Below, piece by piece: positions 32,848 through 41,025 of a DNA stretch of 64,000 bases. How positions within the stretch are numbered: position 1 is the first letter of the stretch; every line of letters begins with the position of its first letter. The stretch is from Actinocorallia herbida (GTDB lineage Bacteria > Actinomycetota > Actinomycetes > Streptosporangiales > Streptosporangiaceae). A program made the translations under genes and the position numbers. The notes beneath the pieces were generated by a model, which worked only from the letters and a program-made list of their open reading frames with translations, had not been told where the DNA came from and searched no databases. Where the stretch lies: the NCBI RefSeq assembly GCF_003751225.1, contig NZ_RJKE01000001.1:3286001-3350000 (forward strand). Direction: 5' to 3'.

Positions 32848-33195
32848 TCAGGTCTGGACGAGACCGACCTGTCCGGCCGCCGAGCACGGCCGGTAGCGGC
32901 TGTCCTGGGCGGTGCTGCAGATCGCGGGTGTGTACTGATAGCCGGGACCGGCGCTCGGCGTGGTGATCTGAAGCTTGGTGAGGAGGAGTGCGTACGCGTC
33001 GGCCTGCCTGCCCGTGAACTCCTGGAACGGCGTCTGCGGCTGCGCCATGACGTCCGTCAGCGACGAGGACGGCACGGTGTACCAGGCCATGCCCACGTAG
33101 CTGGCGCCCCCTTCCACCAGGACGGGGTCGTCGTCCTGCAGGACGCTCTGGAAGTAGACCCACTTGGCCATCTGCGGAGACGGCGTCGCTGCCAT
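32848..33195 (-). CDS. Hypothetical 115-aa protein
   Basis: An unrecognised small protein. There is no signal peptide; it is rich in aromatic and polar residues (KWVYFQSVLQDDDPVLVEGGASYVGMAWYTV), with two Cys near the end (ICSTAQDSRYRPCSAA) and an all-beta look. GGGAGAG lies upstream of ATG 33195. It is followed after 51 bp by the permease on the same strand, so the two may be an operon. No function can be proposed from the sequence alone. Confidence 0.6.
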   Translation of the reverse strand: MAATPSPQMAKWVYFQSVLQDDDPVLVEGGASYVGMAWYTVPSSSLTDVMAQPQTPFQEFTGRQADAYALLLTKLQITTPSAGPGYQYTPAICSTAQDSRYRPCSAAGQVGLVQT

Positions 33196-33315
33196 GGTTG
33201 CTCTCCCGGTGTCCGGCGAAGCGGTGACCGGGTGAGGATGCCCGCCCGCCGCCGCGCCGCAACGCCGGGTCCGCGATCTTGACCGGAAACCGGCGTTCCA
33301 CTGGTCACGCGGGTC

Positions 33316-33342
33316 GCGGCGGGGCCGAGGCGGCCCCGCCGC
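33316..33342 (-). terminator. Hairpin terminator of the flavoprotein operon
   Basis: GCGGCGGGGCC (33316-33326) and GGCCCCGCCGC (33332-33342) form a perfect 11-bp stem with a 5-base loop, 6 bp past the stop of the last gene of the minus-strand operon. It separates that operon from the 115-aa gene and permease. Confidence 0.75.
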
Positions 33343-33348
33343 GCGGGG

Positions 33349-34674
33349 TCAGGCGGTCCGGGACAGGGCGTTGCCGATGATCCAGGCCATGCCGAAGGCG
33401 GACAGAAGGCCGTTGCCCGACATGTAGCCGTCGGAGTGGGCGCCCGCGAGGCCGCAGGCGGTGCCTCCGCCCGCGAACAGACGGGGGATCGGGGTACCTG
33501 AGGCGTCGAGGACGCGCCCGGACGGGTCGATGACGAGGCCGCCCTGGGTGGCGAGGAGGCCGTGGGTCACCCAGGCCAGGTGGTACGGGGCGGTGAGCGC
33601 GCGGCGGCCGGGCAGCGGGGCCAGGAGCCGCTCGGTCTCCTCGACCGTGCGGCCCAGGTCGGCGGCCACGTCGGCGAGGGCCGCCCGGTCGCGGATGGCG
33701 CCCGCGGCCAGGCATTCGCGCATCATCTCGGACTCGCGGGTGGCCTCCATGGCGGTGGCGTCCCAGATCATGGCCGCCCGTTCGCCGGGTTGGCGCTGGA
33801 GGACGCCCGCCATGGACGAGTAGCCCTTGGTGTCCTCCTCGACGAAGCGCTCGCCGTCCAGGTTGACCAGGACCGCGCCGTTGAAGGGGAGGGCGGGGGA
33901 GACCCGGGTGCCGTGGTCGACCACCACCAGGCCCGAGCGCAGGCCGGCGCCCATGTTGCGGAGCCGGGCGCCGAGCGGGAGCACCCAGGCCAGGGCGTCG
34001 CCGGTCGCGGTGGAGACGCCGCCGTAGAACGGCGCGCCCAGATGGGACAGGTGCTCCTTGACCAGGGCCGGGGAGCCCGCGAAGCCGTCGGAGGCCAGCA
34101 CGACGGCGTTCGCGCGCACCCGCTGCGTCGTGCCGTTCTGCTGGACGACGACGCCCGCCACCTCGCCGTCCTCGACCACGAGGTCGACGACGGGGGCCTC
34201 GTCGACGAACGCGACGTTGTCGCACGCGTCGAGCAGGGTGCGCAGATGGCGCATGAGCCTGACGCCGCCCAGCCGTCCCACGTCGGTGTGCAGCCGCGGC
34301 ACGGACATGCCTGCGCGCGGCATGTCCGTGCCTATCTCCATCGGGTAGCCGGTGTCGGCGATCCACTCGACGAACTCGGGGGCCGCCGCGCACAGGGCCT
34401 CGACGACGGGGCGCCATTCCTCGTCGCCGCTGGCCGCGATGATGTCTTCGGCGTGCCGCTGCGGCGAGTCCTCGATGCCCGCCGCCGCCTGGAAGCGGGT
34501 GCCTCCGGCGGCGAGGGAGCCCGAGGAGATGGCGGCGTTGCAGCCTTCGCGGGTGGACTTCTCGAAGACGGCGATGACGAGGTCCGGATTCCGGGCCGCG
34601 CGCAGGGCCGACATCACCCCGCACGCCCCGCCGCCGACGACGGCGACGTCGACCTCGGAGTCCCACCCGCTCAT
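33349..34674 (-). CDS. FAD-dependent dehydrogenase, fumarate-reductase/ketosteroid-dehydrogenase family (third in operon)
   Basis: A 441-aa flavoprotein. N-terminal dinucleotide fold VDVAVVGGGACGVMSALRAA; internal NAVVLASDGFAG; substrate-domain block NLDGERFVEEDTKGYSSM; C-terminal FAD site LFAGGGTACGLAGAHSDGYMSGNGLLSAFGMAWIIG. The family covers fumarate reductases, 3-ketosteroid dehydrogenases and tricarballylate dehydrogenases, which add or remove a C=C next to a carbonyl. The ATG overlaps the stop of the upstream racemase-like gene. Last gene of the operon. Confidence 0.85.
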   Translation of the reverse strand: MSGWDSEVDVAVVGGGACGVMSALRAARNPDLVIAVFEKSTREGCNAAISSGSLAAGGTRFQAAAGIEDSPQRHAEDIIAASGDEEWRPVVEALCAAAPEFVEWIADTGYPMEIGTDMPRAGMSVPRLHTDVGRLGGVRLMRHLRTLLDACDNVAFVDEAPVVDLVVEDGEVAGVVVQQNGTTQRVRANAVVLASDGFAGSPALVKEHLSHLGAPFYGGVSTATGDALAWVLPLGARLRNMGAGLRSGLVVVDHGTRVSPALPFNGAVLVNLDGERFVEEDTKGYSSMAGVLQRQPGERAAMIWDATAMEATRESEMMRECLAAGAIRDRAALADVAADLGRTVEETERLLAPLPGRRALTAPYHLAWVTHGLLATQGGLVIDPSGRVLDASGTPIPRLFAGGGTACGLAGAHSDGYMSGNGLLSAFGMAWIIGNALSRTA

Positions 34675-35474
34675 CCGAGCGCCCCGTCGGTGCCGTAGAA
34701 GCGCCGCGCGGCGTCGATCAGCGGCCGGGCGGGCTGCGCGCCGTAGAACCCGACGCGCGACGGCTTCAGTCCCGTCGCCCGGTACTGCGCCGCCCGCAGT
34801 TCCGCGACGCGGACGCAGGTGCCGAGCGAGTCCAGCACCGGCACGTCGTCCACCCGGGAGACGCCCTGGTCGGCGAGGAACACGTTGAGCGGCCCCTCGC
34901 CGGGGACGATCACGTTCGCGCCGTCCGCGATGGCCCGTCGCGCGGCCCGGGTGAACGCCTCGATCAGCGGCTGCGGGTCGGCGTAGGCGCCCATGACGTC
35001 GTGGAACTCGGCCTCGACCTGGACGATCGGGCCGACCAGCGCGTCGAGCCGGTAGTTGCGCAGGTTGCGGCGGAGCTGCGGCTCCAGTGCGGCGATGAAG
35101 TTGACGATCCCGATCCGGTCGCCCAGCGCCCCGGCCATCAGCACCGAGGTCTGCCCGAACGCGACGACCGGGATGTCCACGACCGTGCGGACCTCCTCGT
35201 AGGCGGTGTCCGGGATCGTGGCGATCAGGAAGGCGTCGTACCCCTCGTCCTGCGCCCGCAGCGCCGCGTGCACGAACTGCTCGCGGTGCAGCCCCGCGAG
35301 GTAGGCGTAGCCGATGTGGGTGCCGGGATAGTCCGACGGGTAGGTGCCCGGCTTCATCCCGTGAAAGTCGATCTCGGTGCCGGGCGCGGCCTGCGCCCGC
35401 AGGTGCCGGGCGAGGGCGTCGCGGTAGTGCGGGACGTCGTCCAGGACGGTGAAGGACTGGTGCCAGACGCGCAT
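34671..35474 (-). CDS. Aspartate/glutamate (hydantoin) racemase-family protein
   Basis: A 267-aa protein of the Asp/Glu/hydantoin racemase superfamily. Seen: VWHQSFTVLDDVPHYRDALARHL, GYAYLAGLHREQFVHAALRAQDEGYDAFLIATIPDTAYEEVRTVVDIPVVAFGQTSVLMAGALGDRIGIV and ANVIVPGEGPLNVFL. The usual acid/base Cys pair is not evident: the expected positions read ATIPDT and PGEGPL. Reactions in the family include racemisation, cis-trans isomerisation and decarboxylation. AAGGAGG lies 7 bp before ATG 35474; an in-frame GTG at 35480 is too close to that site. It is embedded in the flavoprotein operon. Confidence 0.78.
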   Translation of the reverse strand: MRVWHQSFTVLDDVPHYRDALARHLRAQAAPGTEIDFHGMKPGTYPSDYPGTHIGYAYLAGLHREQFVHAALRAQDEGYDAFLIATIPDTAYEEVRTVVDIPVVAFGQTSVLMAGALGDRIGIVNFIAALEPQLRRNLRNYRLDALVGPIVQVEAEFHDVMGAYADPQPLIEAFTRAARRAIADGANVIVPGEGPLNVFLADQGVSRVDDVPVLDSLGTCVRVAELRAAQYRATGLKPSRVGFYGAQPARPLIDAARRFYGTDGALG

Positions 35475-35476
35475 GC

Positions 35477-36937
35477 TCACGCCTCCTTCGCCGCGGCCGC
35501 CGCGGCGTTCGCCCCGGCGATCCGGCCGAACGTCGCACCGCGCAGCACCGAGGTGGAGCCCGTGTAGTTCGAGTAGTACAACCCGGTCAGCTCACCGGCC
35601 GCGTACAGCCCGGTCATCGGGTCGCCGTCCCGGTCGACGACCTCGGCGTCCGGCGTGGTCTTGAGACCGCCGAAGGTGAAGACGTTCGCCGCCATGATCG
35701 GGTAGGCCGCGAACGGGCCTTCCGCGATGGGCAGGCTCCAGTTCGACTTCGGCGGGACCAGCCCGTCGGTCGCGAGCCCGTCGGTCCGCGCGTGGTCGAA
35801 TCCGGACGGATCGGGGCATGCCGCGTTGTAGGCCGCGATCGTCTCCTCCACCACCGCGACCGGGAGCCCCAGCTTCGCCGCGAGTTCCCCGACCGTCGCC
35901 GCGGTGACCGGCGCGATATCGGTGCGGATGCCCGCCGTCAGGTTCGGCACCGCGAGGCCCCGCTGGTCGAGGACCACCCAGGCGATCCCGTCGGTCTGGT
36001 CCTGGATCGCGCGGGTGGTCCGCTCGTACCAGGCGTCGACGGTACCGCGCGCCTCGTCGACGAACCGCCGCCCCTCGGCGTTGACCAGCACGCCGTACGG
36101 GAAGCAGAAGATCGCGGCCTCGGCCTCGCCGCTGCGCGGGTCGACGGGTTCGGCGTGGAAGAGCGCGAAGTTGCCGGCGGTGGCGGCGCCGAGCGCGAGC
36201 GCCATCTCCAGGCCCTCGCCCTTGTTGAAGTTGCCGCCCCTGGCGACCGGACGGCAGGTCAGCGCCCGCTCGCCGTGGTAGCGGGCCATCAGCTCGAAGT
36301 TGCCCTGGTAGCCGCCGCTCGCGAGCACCACGGCGCCCTGGAAGACCGCGGGGCCGTTCGGCGTGTGCGCGAAGACGCCGTCGATGCCCTGGTCGCCGAA
36401 GGTGAGCCGCCGGGCGGTGGTCTCGAAGTGGAACTCCACGCCTAGCCCGCGGGCCGCCTTGCCCATGGTCTCGATGATGGCGAGACCGCCGCCGACCGGC
36501 GCCATCCGGGTCGTCGACTGGGTGAGGAACGGGGTCGGCACGAAGTCGAAGCGCACCCCGTGGCCGCTCATCCAGGCGAGGGCCCGCGGCGCCTCCTCGG
36601 CGAGCGTCGACACGTAGTCCGGGTCGATGGTGTGGGTCGCCCGGTAGAGGGGGCCGCGCCGGTGCGGCGGGAGCGCCGCGTCGTGGACGAGCGACGGGTC
36701 CGGGTGGCCCATGAAGTCGTCGACGAGGACGTCCGCGAAGCCGTCGGCGACCTCGTCGACCGACTGCATCCGCAGGAACGCCTCGGTGTGCCGGGTGTTG
36801 CCGCCGGTCTCCGCCTCGGTCGAGCGCTCCAGGATCGCGACGCGCGCGCCCTTCTCGGACGCCGCGACCGCGGCCGACAGGCCGGCGACGCCGCCGCCGA
36901 CCACGACCACGTCATAGCTGTGGATCTGCTGGGTCAT
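35477..36937 (-). CDS. FAD-dependent dehydrogenase, tricarballylate-dehydrogenase-like (second in operon)
   Basis: A 486-aa flavoprotein. FAD fold YDVVVVGGGVAGLSAAVAASEKGARVAILERS; then GGNTRHTEAFLRM; ALTCRPVARGGNFNKGEGLEMALALGA; VLVNAEGRRFVDEARGTVDAWYE; C-terminal GLYAAGELTGLYYSNYTGSTSVLRGATFGRIAGANAA. The whole-length pattern is close to FAD-dependent tricarballylate dehydrogenases (TcuA-like), but those work on short tricarboxylates, which does not fix the substrate here. Spacing to the isochorismatase-like gene is 14 bp. Confidence 0.87.
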   Translation of the reverse strand: MTQQIHSYDVVVVGGGVAGLSAAVAASEKGARVAILERSTEAETGGNTRHTEAFLRMQSVDEVADGFADVLVDDFMGHPDPSLVHDAALPPHRRGPLYRATHTIDPDYVSTLAEEAPRALAWMSGHGVRFDFVPTPFLTQSTTRMAPVGGGLAIIETMGKAARGLGVEFHFETTARRLTFGDQGIDGVFAHTPNGPAVFQGAVVLASGGYQGNFELMARYHGERALTCRPVARGGNFNKGEGLEMALALGAATAGNFALFHAEPVDPRSGEAEAAIFCFPYGVLVNAEGRRFVDEARGTVDAWYERTTRAIQDQTDGIAWVVLDQRGLAVPNLTAGIRTDIAPVTAATVGELAAKLGLPVAVVEETIAAYNAACPDPSGFDHARTDGLATDGLVPPKSNWSLPIAEGPFAAYPIMAANVFTFGGLKTTPDAEVVDRDGDPMTGLYAAGELTGLYYSNYTGSTSVLRGATFGRIAGANAAAAAAKEA

Positions 36938-36951
36938 GAGTGCGGTCTCCC

Positions 36952-37551
36952 TCAGAACTTGAGCTCGGCGGAGCCGATGACGGCGCCGAACAGCGGCAGC
37001 ATGTTCTCGACGGAGAACGCGTGGAAGTCGGCGCGGAAGGAGGCGCACATGTCCTCCACCACGGTCACCTGGAGACCGGAGTCCGAGGCGTGCCGGGCGG
37101 CCGACTCGACGACGAGGTTGGTCGCGACGCCGCCGAGCACCACCTCGGTGACGCCTTCGGCGGCCAGGACCTCGCGCAGCGGGGTGCCGACGAACGGGTC
37201 GACGCAGCCCTTGTCGATCACCGGCTCGCCCGAGATCGGCGCGAGCGCCTTGACGATCTGGGCCTCGGGGGAGTCCGCGAGCATCGCCCTGTTCTGCTCG
37301 TAGGGGTCGAACCGCGGCAGCCGGTTCGTTCGCAGCCGGTACGACGGGTCGAAGGCCAGCCGCACATGGACGACGAACACGCCCGCGGCGCGGGCGGAGG
37401 TCAGCACCTTCTCCGCGGTGGCGAGCACGCCGCGCTCGGCGATCTGCGCGGCGAGCGGGGGCATGCGGAGGTACGGGCCCTCCTCGCACAGCGCGACCTG
37501 GTAGTCGAGCATGAGCAGGGCCTTCTTGGTGGGAGCCGTCGTGGCGGTCAT
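36952..37551 (-). CDS. Isochorismatase-fold hydrolase
   Basis: A 199-aa protein. The fold is shown by ALLMLDYQ (catalytic Asp), VFVVHVRLAF, PVIDKGCVDPF (catalytic Lys) and GVTEVVLGGVATNLVVESAARHASDSGLQVTVVEDMCAS. In cysteine-hydrolase members (nicotinamidase, RutB, biuret hydrolase) the TNxC position is Cys; here it is Val in TNLVV, so a Cys-nucleophile amide hydrolysis is unlikely. True isochorismatases also lack that Cys and cleave a vinyl ether. Position in the operon suggests hydrolysis of a ring-derived intermediate. Confidence 0.85.
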   Translation of the reverse strand: MTATTAPTKKALLMLDYQVALCEEGPYLRMPPLAAQIAERGVLATAEKVLTSARAAGVFVVHVRLAFDPSYRLRTNRLPRFDPYEQNRAMLADSPEAQIVKALAPISGEPVIDKGCVDPFVGTPLREVLAAEGVTEVVLGGVATNLVVESAARHASDSGLQVTVVEDMCASFRADFHAFSVENMLPLFGAVIGSAELKF

Positions 37552-37587
37552 CGCGATGTCCTCAGAGTTGACGCGGAAGGGGTGGGG

Positions 37588-38394
37588 TTACCAGGCGGAC
37601 CAGCCGCCGTCGACGTAGACGACCTGGCCGGTCATGTACGCCGAGGCGGGGCTCGCGAGCAGGAGCAGCGGTCCTGCGAAGTCGGTCTCGGGGTCGCCGA
37701 GGCGGCCGAGCATCGTGCGCTCGCCGAACCAGCGGAGCCGGTCGGGCTGGGCGCCGAGCGGGGCCGTCATCTCGGTCGGGTAGAAGACGCCGGGGGCCAG
37801 GCAGTTGACGGTGATCCCGTGCGGTCCGAGCTCCCCGGCGAGCGCCCGGGTCACGTTCACGACCCCGGCCTTGGAGGAGTAGTACGCCGATTCCGGGAGG
37901 GGCCCCACCCGCTCGGCATAGACCGTGGTGAGGTTGACGATCCGGCCGCCGCCCCCCTGCCGGGTGAGGGTCTTGCCCGCCTCGCGGCCGACCAGCCAGG
38001 TCCCGGTCAGATTCACCCGGACGACCCGCTCGAACTCCTCGAGCGTGGTCTCGTCATAGGCCTTGCGGAGCATGACGCCGGCCGCGTTGACGACGATGTC
38101 GAGCCTGCCGTGCGCGGCGACCACGTTCTCGAAGAGCGCGGCGACCGATCGCTCGTCGGTCACGTCGACCCGGTGCGCGCTCGCCTGGTTCTCGACGGCC
38201 TGGTGCCCGCCGGTCCAGGTAGCCCGAGCCGTCGTCGTGAGCGCGTCCCTTCGGTCGGCGAGGTCCGCGACGGCGACGATCGCGCCCGCCGCGGCCAGCG
38301 CCTTCGCGGCGCGCTCACCGAGCCCGCCGGCCGCCGCGCCGACGACCAGCGCCACCTTCCCCGACAGGTCGAACAGGTCGGTTCCGGTCACCAT
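37588..38394 (-). CDS. Short-chain dehydrogenase/reductase (SDR)
   Basis: A 268-aa classical SDR. Cofactor loop VGAAAGGLG (variant of TGxxxGxG), NAAG motif (VVNAAGVM), catalytic Ser-Tyr-Lys with YYSSKAG, and a C-terminal GQVVYVDGGWSAW. The acidic residue after the second strand (VADLAD) suggests NAD(H). It oxidises or reduces an alcohol/ketone, probably on the same ring compound as the three flavoproteins. The gene overlaps the upstream flavoprotein stop by 7 bp. Confidence 0.92.
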   Translation of the reverse strand: MVTGTDLFDLSGKVALVVGAAAGGLGERAAKALAAAGAIVAVADLADRRDALTTTARATWTGGHQAVENQASAHRVDVTDERSVAALFENVVAAHGRLDIVVNAAGVMLRKAYDETTLEEFERVVRVNLTGTWLVGREAGKTLTRQGGGGRIVNLTTVYAERVGPLPESAYYSSKAGVVNVTRALAGELGPHGITVNCLAPGVFYPTEMTAPLGAQPDRLRWFGERTMLGRLGDPETDFAGPLLLLASPASAYMTGQVVYVDGGWSAW

Positions 38395-39794
38395 TCGAGG
38401 TCACTCTCCTCTGCTGCCGCGTGGATTCCGGCGATCCGTCCGAAGACGCCGGACTTTCCGATGGACGTGCCGGTCATGTAGCCGGCCCCGTGGAATCCGC
38501 CGGTGATCTCGCCCGCCGCGTACAGCCGCTCGATCGGCTCGCCCCACCAGTCGAGGACCCGCATCCGGGTGTCGACGGTGAGACCGCAGTAGGTGGCGAG
38601 CACGACGGTGCCGGACGGGTGGGCGTAGAACGGGCCCTGATCGATGGGCGTCGGCCGTCCGACCCCGCCGGACAGGTGCGCCCGGCCGTGCGGGTCGTCC
38701 CCGCCTCCGGCGAGCGCCGCGTTGTACTCCGCGACGGTCTCTTGCAACGAGCCCTCCGGCAGCCCGATCGCGGCTTCCAGCCCGGCGATCGTGTCGGCCT
38801 TGAGGAGCATCCCGGCCCGCTCCCGGCCCGCGAACTCGTAGATCGGCACCTCATCGTTCGACAGGGCCATGGTCCGCGCGTCGAAGACCTGCCAGGTGGT
38901 CACTCCGGGCTGGACGAGCGCGGCGTCGCCGATCTCCTTGTAGTTCCGCGACTCGTCGACGAACCTGCGGCCCTCCCGGTTGACCGCGATCGCGCCCTTG
39001 TAGACGGCGAGGATGCCTGTGCCGTCCTCGTCGGGGTGCTCGGTGTGGAAATGCCCGTAGGTGCCCTTGATGTACGGGGTGTCGCGGAGCCCGGCGCCGA
39101 GCGCCATCGCCATCTTCAGGCCGTCGCCCTGGTTGCCCGTGCCGCCCTGGCGCAGCGCGTGCGCCATCTGCGGCGCGAACGTCGCGAGCAGGTCGGGGTT
39201 CATCGAGAAACCGCCGGTGCCGAGCACCACCGCGTCGGCGAGCACCTCGCGGCCGTCGGCGAGCCGGACGCCGGTGACCCGTGCCCCGTCGTGCAGCAGC
39301 CGCTCGGCCGGCGCGTCGAACACGATCCGCGCGCCGAGCTCCCCGGCCGCCCTGAGCAGCTGGACCAGCATGCGGGTCGTGTCGGTCGGGTGGCTGCGCG
39401 GGGCCGACTGGCCCGACGCCGCGTGGATCTCGCCGTAGACGACGCCGTGCGCCTTCAACCAGCGGTAGGTCTCCAGCTGGTGCGCGCAGTACAGCTCGAC
39501 GAGCGCGGGATCGTTGCGCTCCTTGCCCACCTCGAGGAGGTCCTTGCGGAGCAGCTCGACGGAGTCGGCGATGCCCTGCTCGGCCTGCTCGTCGGTCCCG
39601 GCGAACGCCGACAGGCCCGCCGATTTCACCGTGGAGCCGCCGATCTCATCGGTCTTCTCCAGCAGCAGGGCGTACTGCCCCGCCTCGGCGGCGGCCAGCA
39701 GCGCGGCGCAGCCCGCGAGACCCGCGCCGAGCACCAGCACACCGACCCGTTCCGGCAGCTCGGTGTCGACGGGCAGCCCGGGGATCTCGCTCAC
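38388..39794 (-). CDS. FAD-dependent dehydrogenase, fumarate-reductase family (first in operon)
   Basis: A 468-aa flavoprotein. FAD fold VGVLVLGAGLAGCAALLAAAEAGQYALLLEKTDEIGGST; substrate-domain GTGNQGDGLKMAMALGAGL and AVNREGRRFVDESRNYKEIG; C-terminal RLYAAGEITGGFHGAGYMTGTSIGKSGVFGRIAG. It is a paralogue of the two other flavoproteins in this operon but clearly diverged from them. The GTG start (39794) overlaps the stop of the lyase gene as GTGA. Confidence 0.87.
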   Translation of the reverse strand: MSEIPGLPVDTELPERVGVLVLGAGLAGCAALLAAAEAGQYALLLEKTDEIGGSTVKSAGLSAFAGTDEQAEQGIADSVELLRKDLLEVGKERNDPALVELYCAHQLETYRWLKAHGVVYGEIHAASGQSAPRSHPTDTTRMLVQLLRAAGELGARIVFDAPAERLLHDGARVTGVRLADGREVLADAVVLGTGGFSMNPDLLATFAPQMAHALRQGGTGNQGDGLKMAMALGAGLRDTPYIKGTYGHFHTEHPDEDGTGILAVYKGAIAVNREGRRFVDESRNYKEIGDAALVQPGVTTWQVFDARTMALSNDEVPIYEFAGRERAGMLLKADTIAGLEAAIGLPEGSLQETVAEYNAALAGGGDDPHGRAHLSGGVGRPTPIDQGPFYAHPSGTVVLATYCGLTVDTRMRVLDWWGEPIERLYAAGEITGGFHGAGYMTGTSIGKSGVFGRIAGIHAAAEESDLEW

Positions 39795-40792
39795 TCGACC
39801 CTCCCGAGCTCCTGGTCGAGCGCCGTCTCGGCGGCGCTGAACGCGGGCAGGTTGAACAGGCTCTGCCGCTCCTGCCAGCTCGCCATCCGGTCGGCGCGCG
39901 AGGCGGTCTCGCCGTGCTCGCGCAGGTGCGCCAGCGCCTCGCGTCCGGCCAGGTGCATCGAGCGCATCAGGTAGTTGGCGAACAGGACGACTCCGAAGCC
40001 GAGCTCGGCGTACTCCTTGAGCTCGAGCTGGGGCGTCTTGCCGCCCTCGACCACGTTGACGATCAGGGGAGTCCCGGCCAGCTCGCGGCCCACCAGGGCG
40101 AGTTCCTCGACGGTCCGGGGCGCCTCGATGAACAGCGCGTCGGCTCCGGCCGCGACATAGGCCCGGCCGCGCTCGATCGCCTCGTCGATCCCGTAGGCGG
40201 ACCTCGCGTCGGTGCGCGCGATGATCACCAGCGCGTCATCGGCGCGCGCGTCGCAGGCGGCGGCGATCTTCGTCTCCATGTGCCCGGACGGGATCAGCGT
40301 GTGCGCGTCGAAATGGCCGCACCGCTTGGGCATCTCCTGGTCCTCCAGCTGGAGTCCGGCCACCCCGGCGCGCTCCAGCAGCCGGACCGTGCGCATCGCC
40401 GAGAGGGGGCCGCCGTAGCCGGTGTCGGCGTCGCAGATCAGCGGGATCCCGGTCGCCTCGGACAGCCGCCCGGCGTGGTCGACCACCTCGGTCTGGGAGA
40501 TCAGCCCGAGGTCCGGCAGGCCGTAGACGGCGTTGGCGAGACCGGCGCCCGTGGCGTAGACGGCGGCGAATCCGGCCTGCTCGATCAGCCGGGCGCCCAG
40601 GGCGTCGGTCGCGCCGGGCAGCACCAGCGGCTCGATCGGCAGCCCCGGACGCGCGGCGGCGCCGGCCAGCGCGGCGCGCAGCGAGAGGCGCTTGTCGTGG
40701 GCGCTCGGGCCGGGCCCGACGCCCGTCAACGACGCGGTGAGGCTCGGGTCCCAGGGGTGGGTGTGCGACACGGACACTCCAGGCTTTTCCAT
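39791..40792 (-). CDS. Isocitrate lyase / PEP mutase superfamily lyase
   Basis: A 333-aa C-C lyase of the ICL/PEP-mutase superfamily. Seen: DADTGYGG (121-128, metal-binding Asp pair), LEDQEMPKRCGH (150-160, catalytic Cys loop as in methylisocitrate/2,3-dimethylmalate lyases), ALVIIARTDAR and a C-terminal AELGFGVVLFANYLMRSM. It likely cleaves a branched hydroxy-acid or oxaloacetate-type product. It is the first gene of the seven-gene operon; GGAGGAG precedes the ATG and the operator TGTAGCGATCGCTACA ends on the upstream side 16 bp away. Confidence 0.88.
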   Translation of the reverse strand: MEKPGVSVSHTHPWDPSLTASLTGVGPGPSAHDKRLSLRAALAGAAARPGLPIEPLVLPGATDALGARLIEQAGFAAVYATGAGLANAVYGLPDLGLISQTEVVDHAGRLSEATGIPLICDADTGYGGPLSAMRTVRLLERAGVAGLQLEDQEMPKRCGHFDAHTLIPSGHMETKIAAACDARADDALVIIARTDARSAYGIDEAIERGRAYVAAGADALFIEAPRTVEELALVGRELAGTPLIVNVVEGGKTPQLELKEYAELGFGVVLFANYLMRSMHLAGREALAHLREHGETASRADRMASWQERQSLFNLPAFSAAETALDQELGRVE

Positions 40793-40807
40793 CTAGGGGC
40801 TCCTCCA

Positions 40808-40823
40808 TGTAGCGATCGCTACA
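40808..40823. promoter_or_regulatory. Operator TGTAGCGATCGCTACA before the lyase/flavoprotein operon
   Basis: A perfect 16-bp palindrome directly upstream of the ribosome site of the 40792 gene. The identical sequence is at 58963-58978 and close copies are at 40930, 40954, 57486 and 57507. The size and symmetry fit a TetR-family dimer, and two TetR genes are inside the regulon (57624, 58256). Confidence 0.85.
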
Positions 40824-40919
40824 GGAGTGAACTGTGACACCAGTCACCGGTGGTTGGCAAGTGCAAGGGTGCTGATCAGAGGGCTTGTGGTCGCAGTCAC
40901 AGAAATTTCGGAAGACCTC

Positions 40920-40969
40920 TTGCACTCCCTGGAGCGATCGCTCTACTGTTCCGTGTAGTGACTGCTACA
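40920..40969 (+). promoter_or_regulatory. Promoter of the meta-cleavage operon with two operator variants
   Basis: TTGCAC (40920-40925) and TACTGT (40944-40949), 18 bp apart, form a plausible promoter. TGGAGCGATCGCTCTA (40930-40945, 13 of 16 matches to the perfect site) fills the spacer, and TGTAGTGACTGCTACA (40954-40969, 13 of 16) covers the expected transcription start. This is a textbook repression layout for the operon starting at 41026. Confidence 0.75.
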
Positions 40970-41025
40970 GAGATTCACGTCACCTTTACTTCGCCTTTCG
41001 TCTCACCCCCGAAGGACTGACGCCG

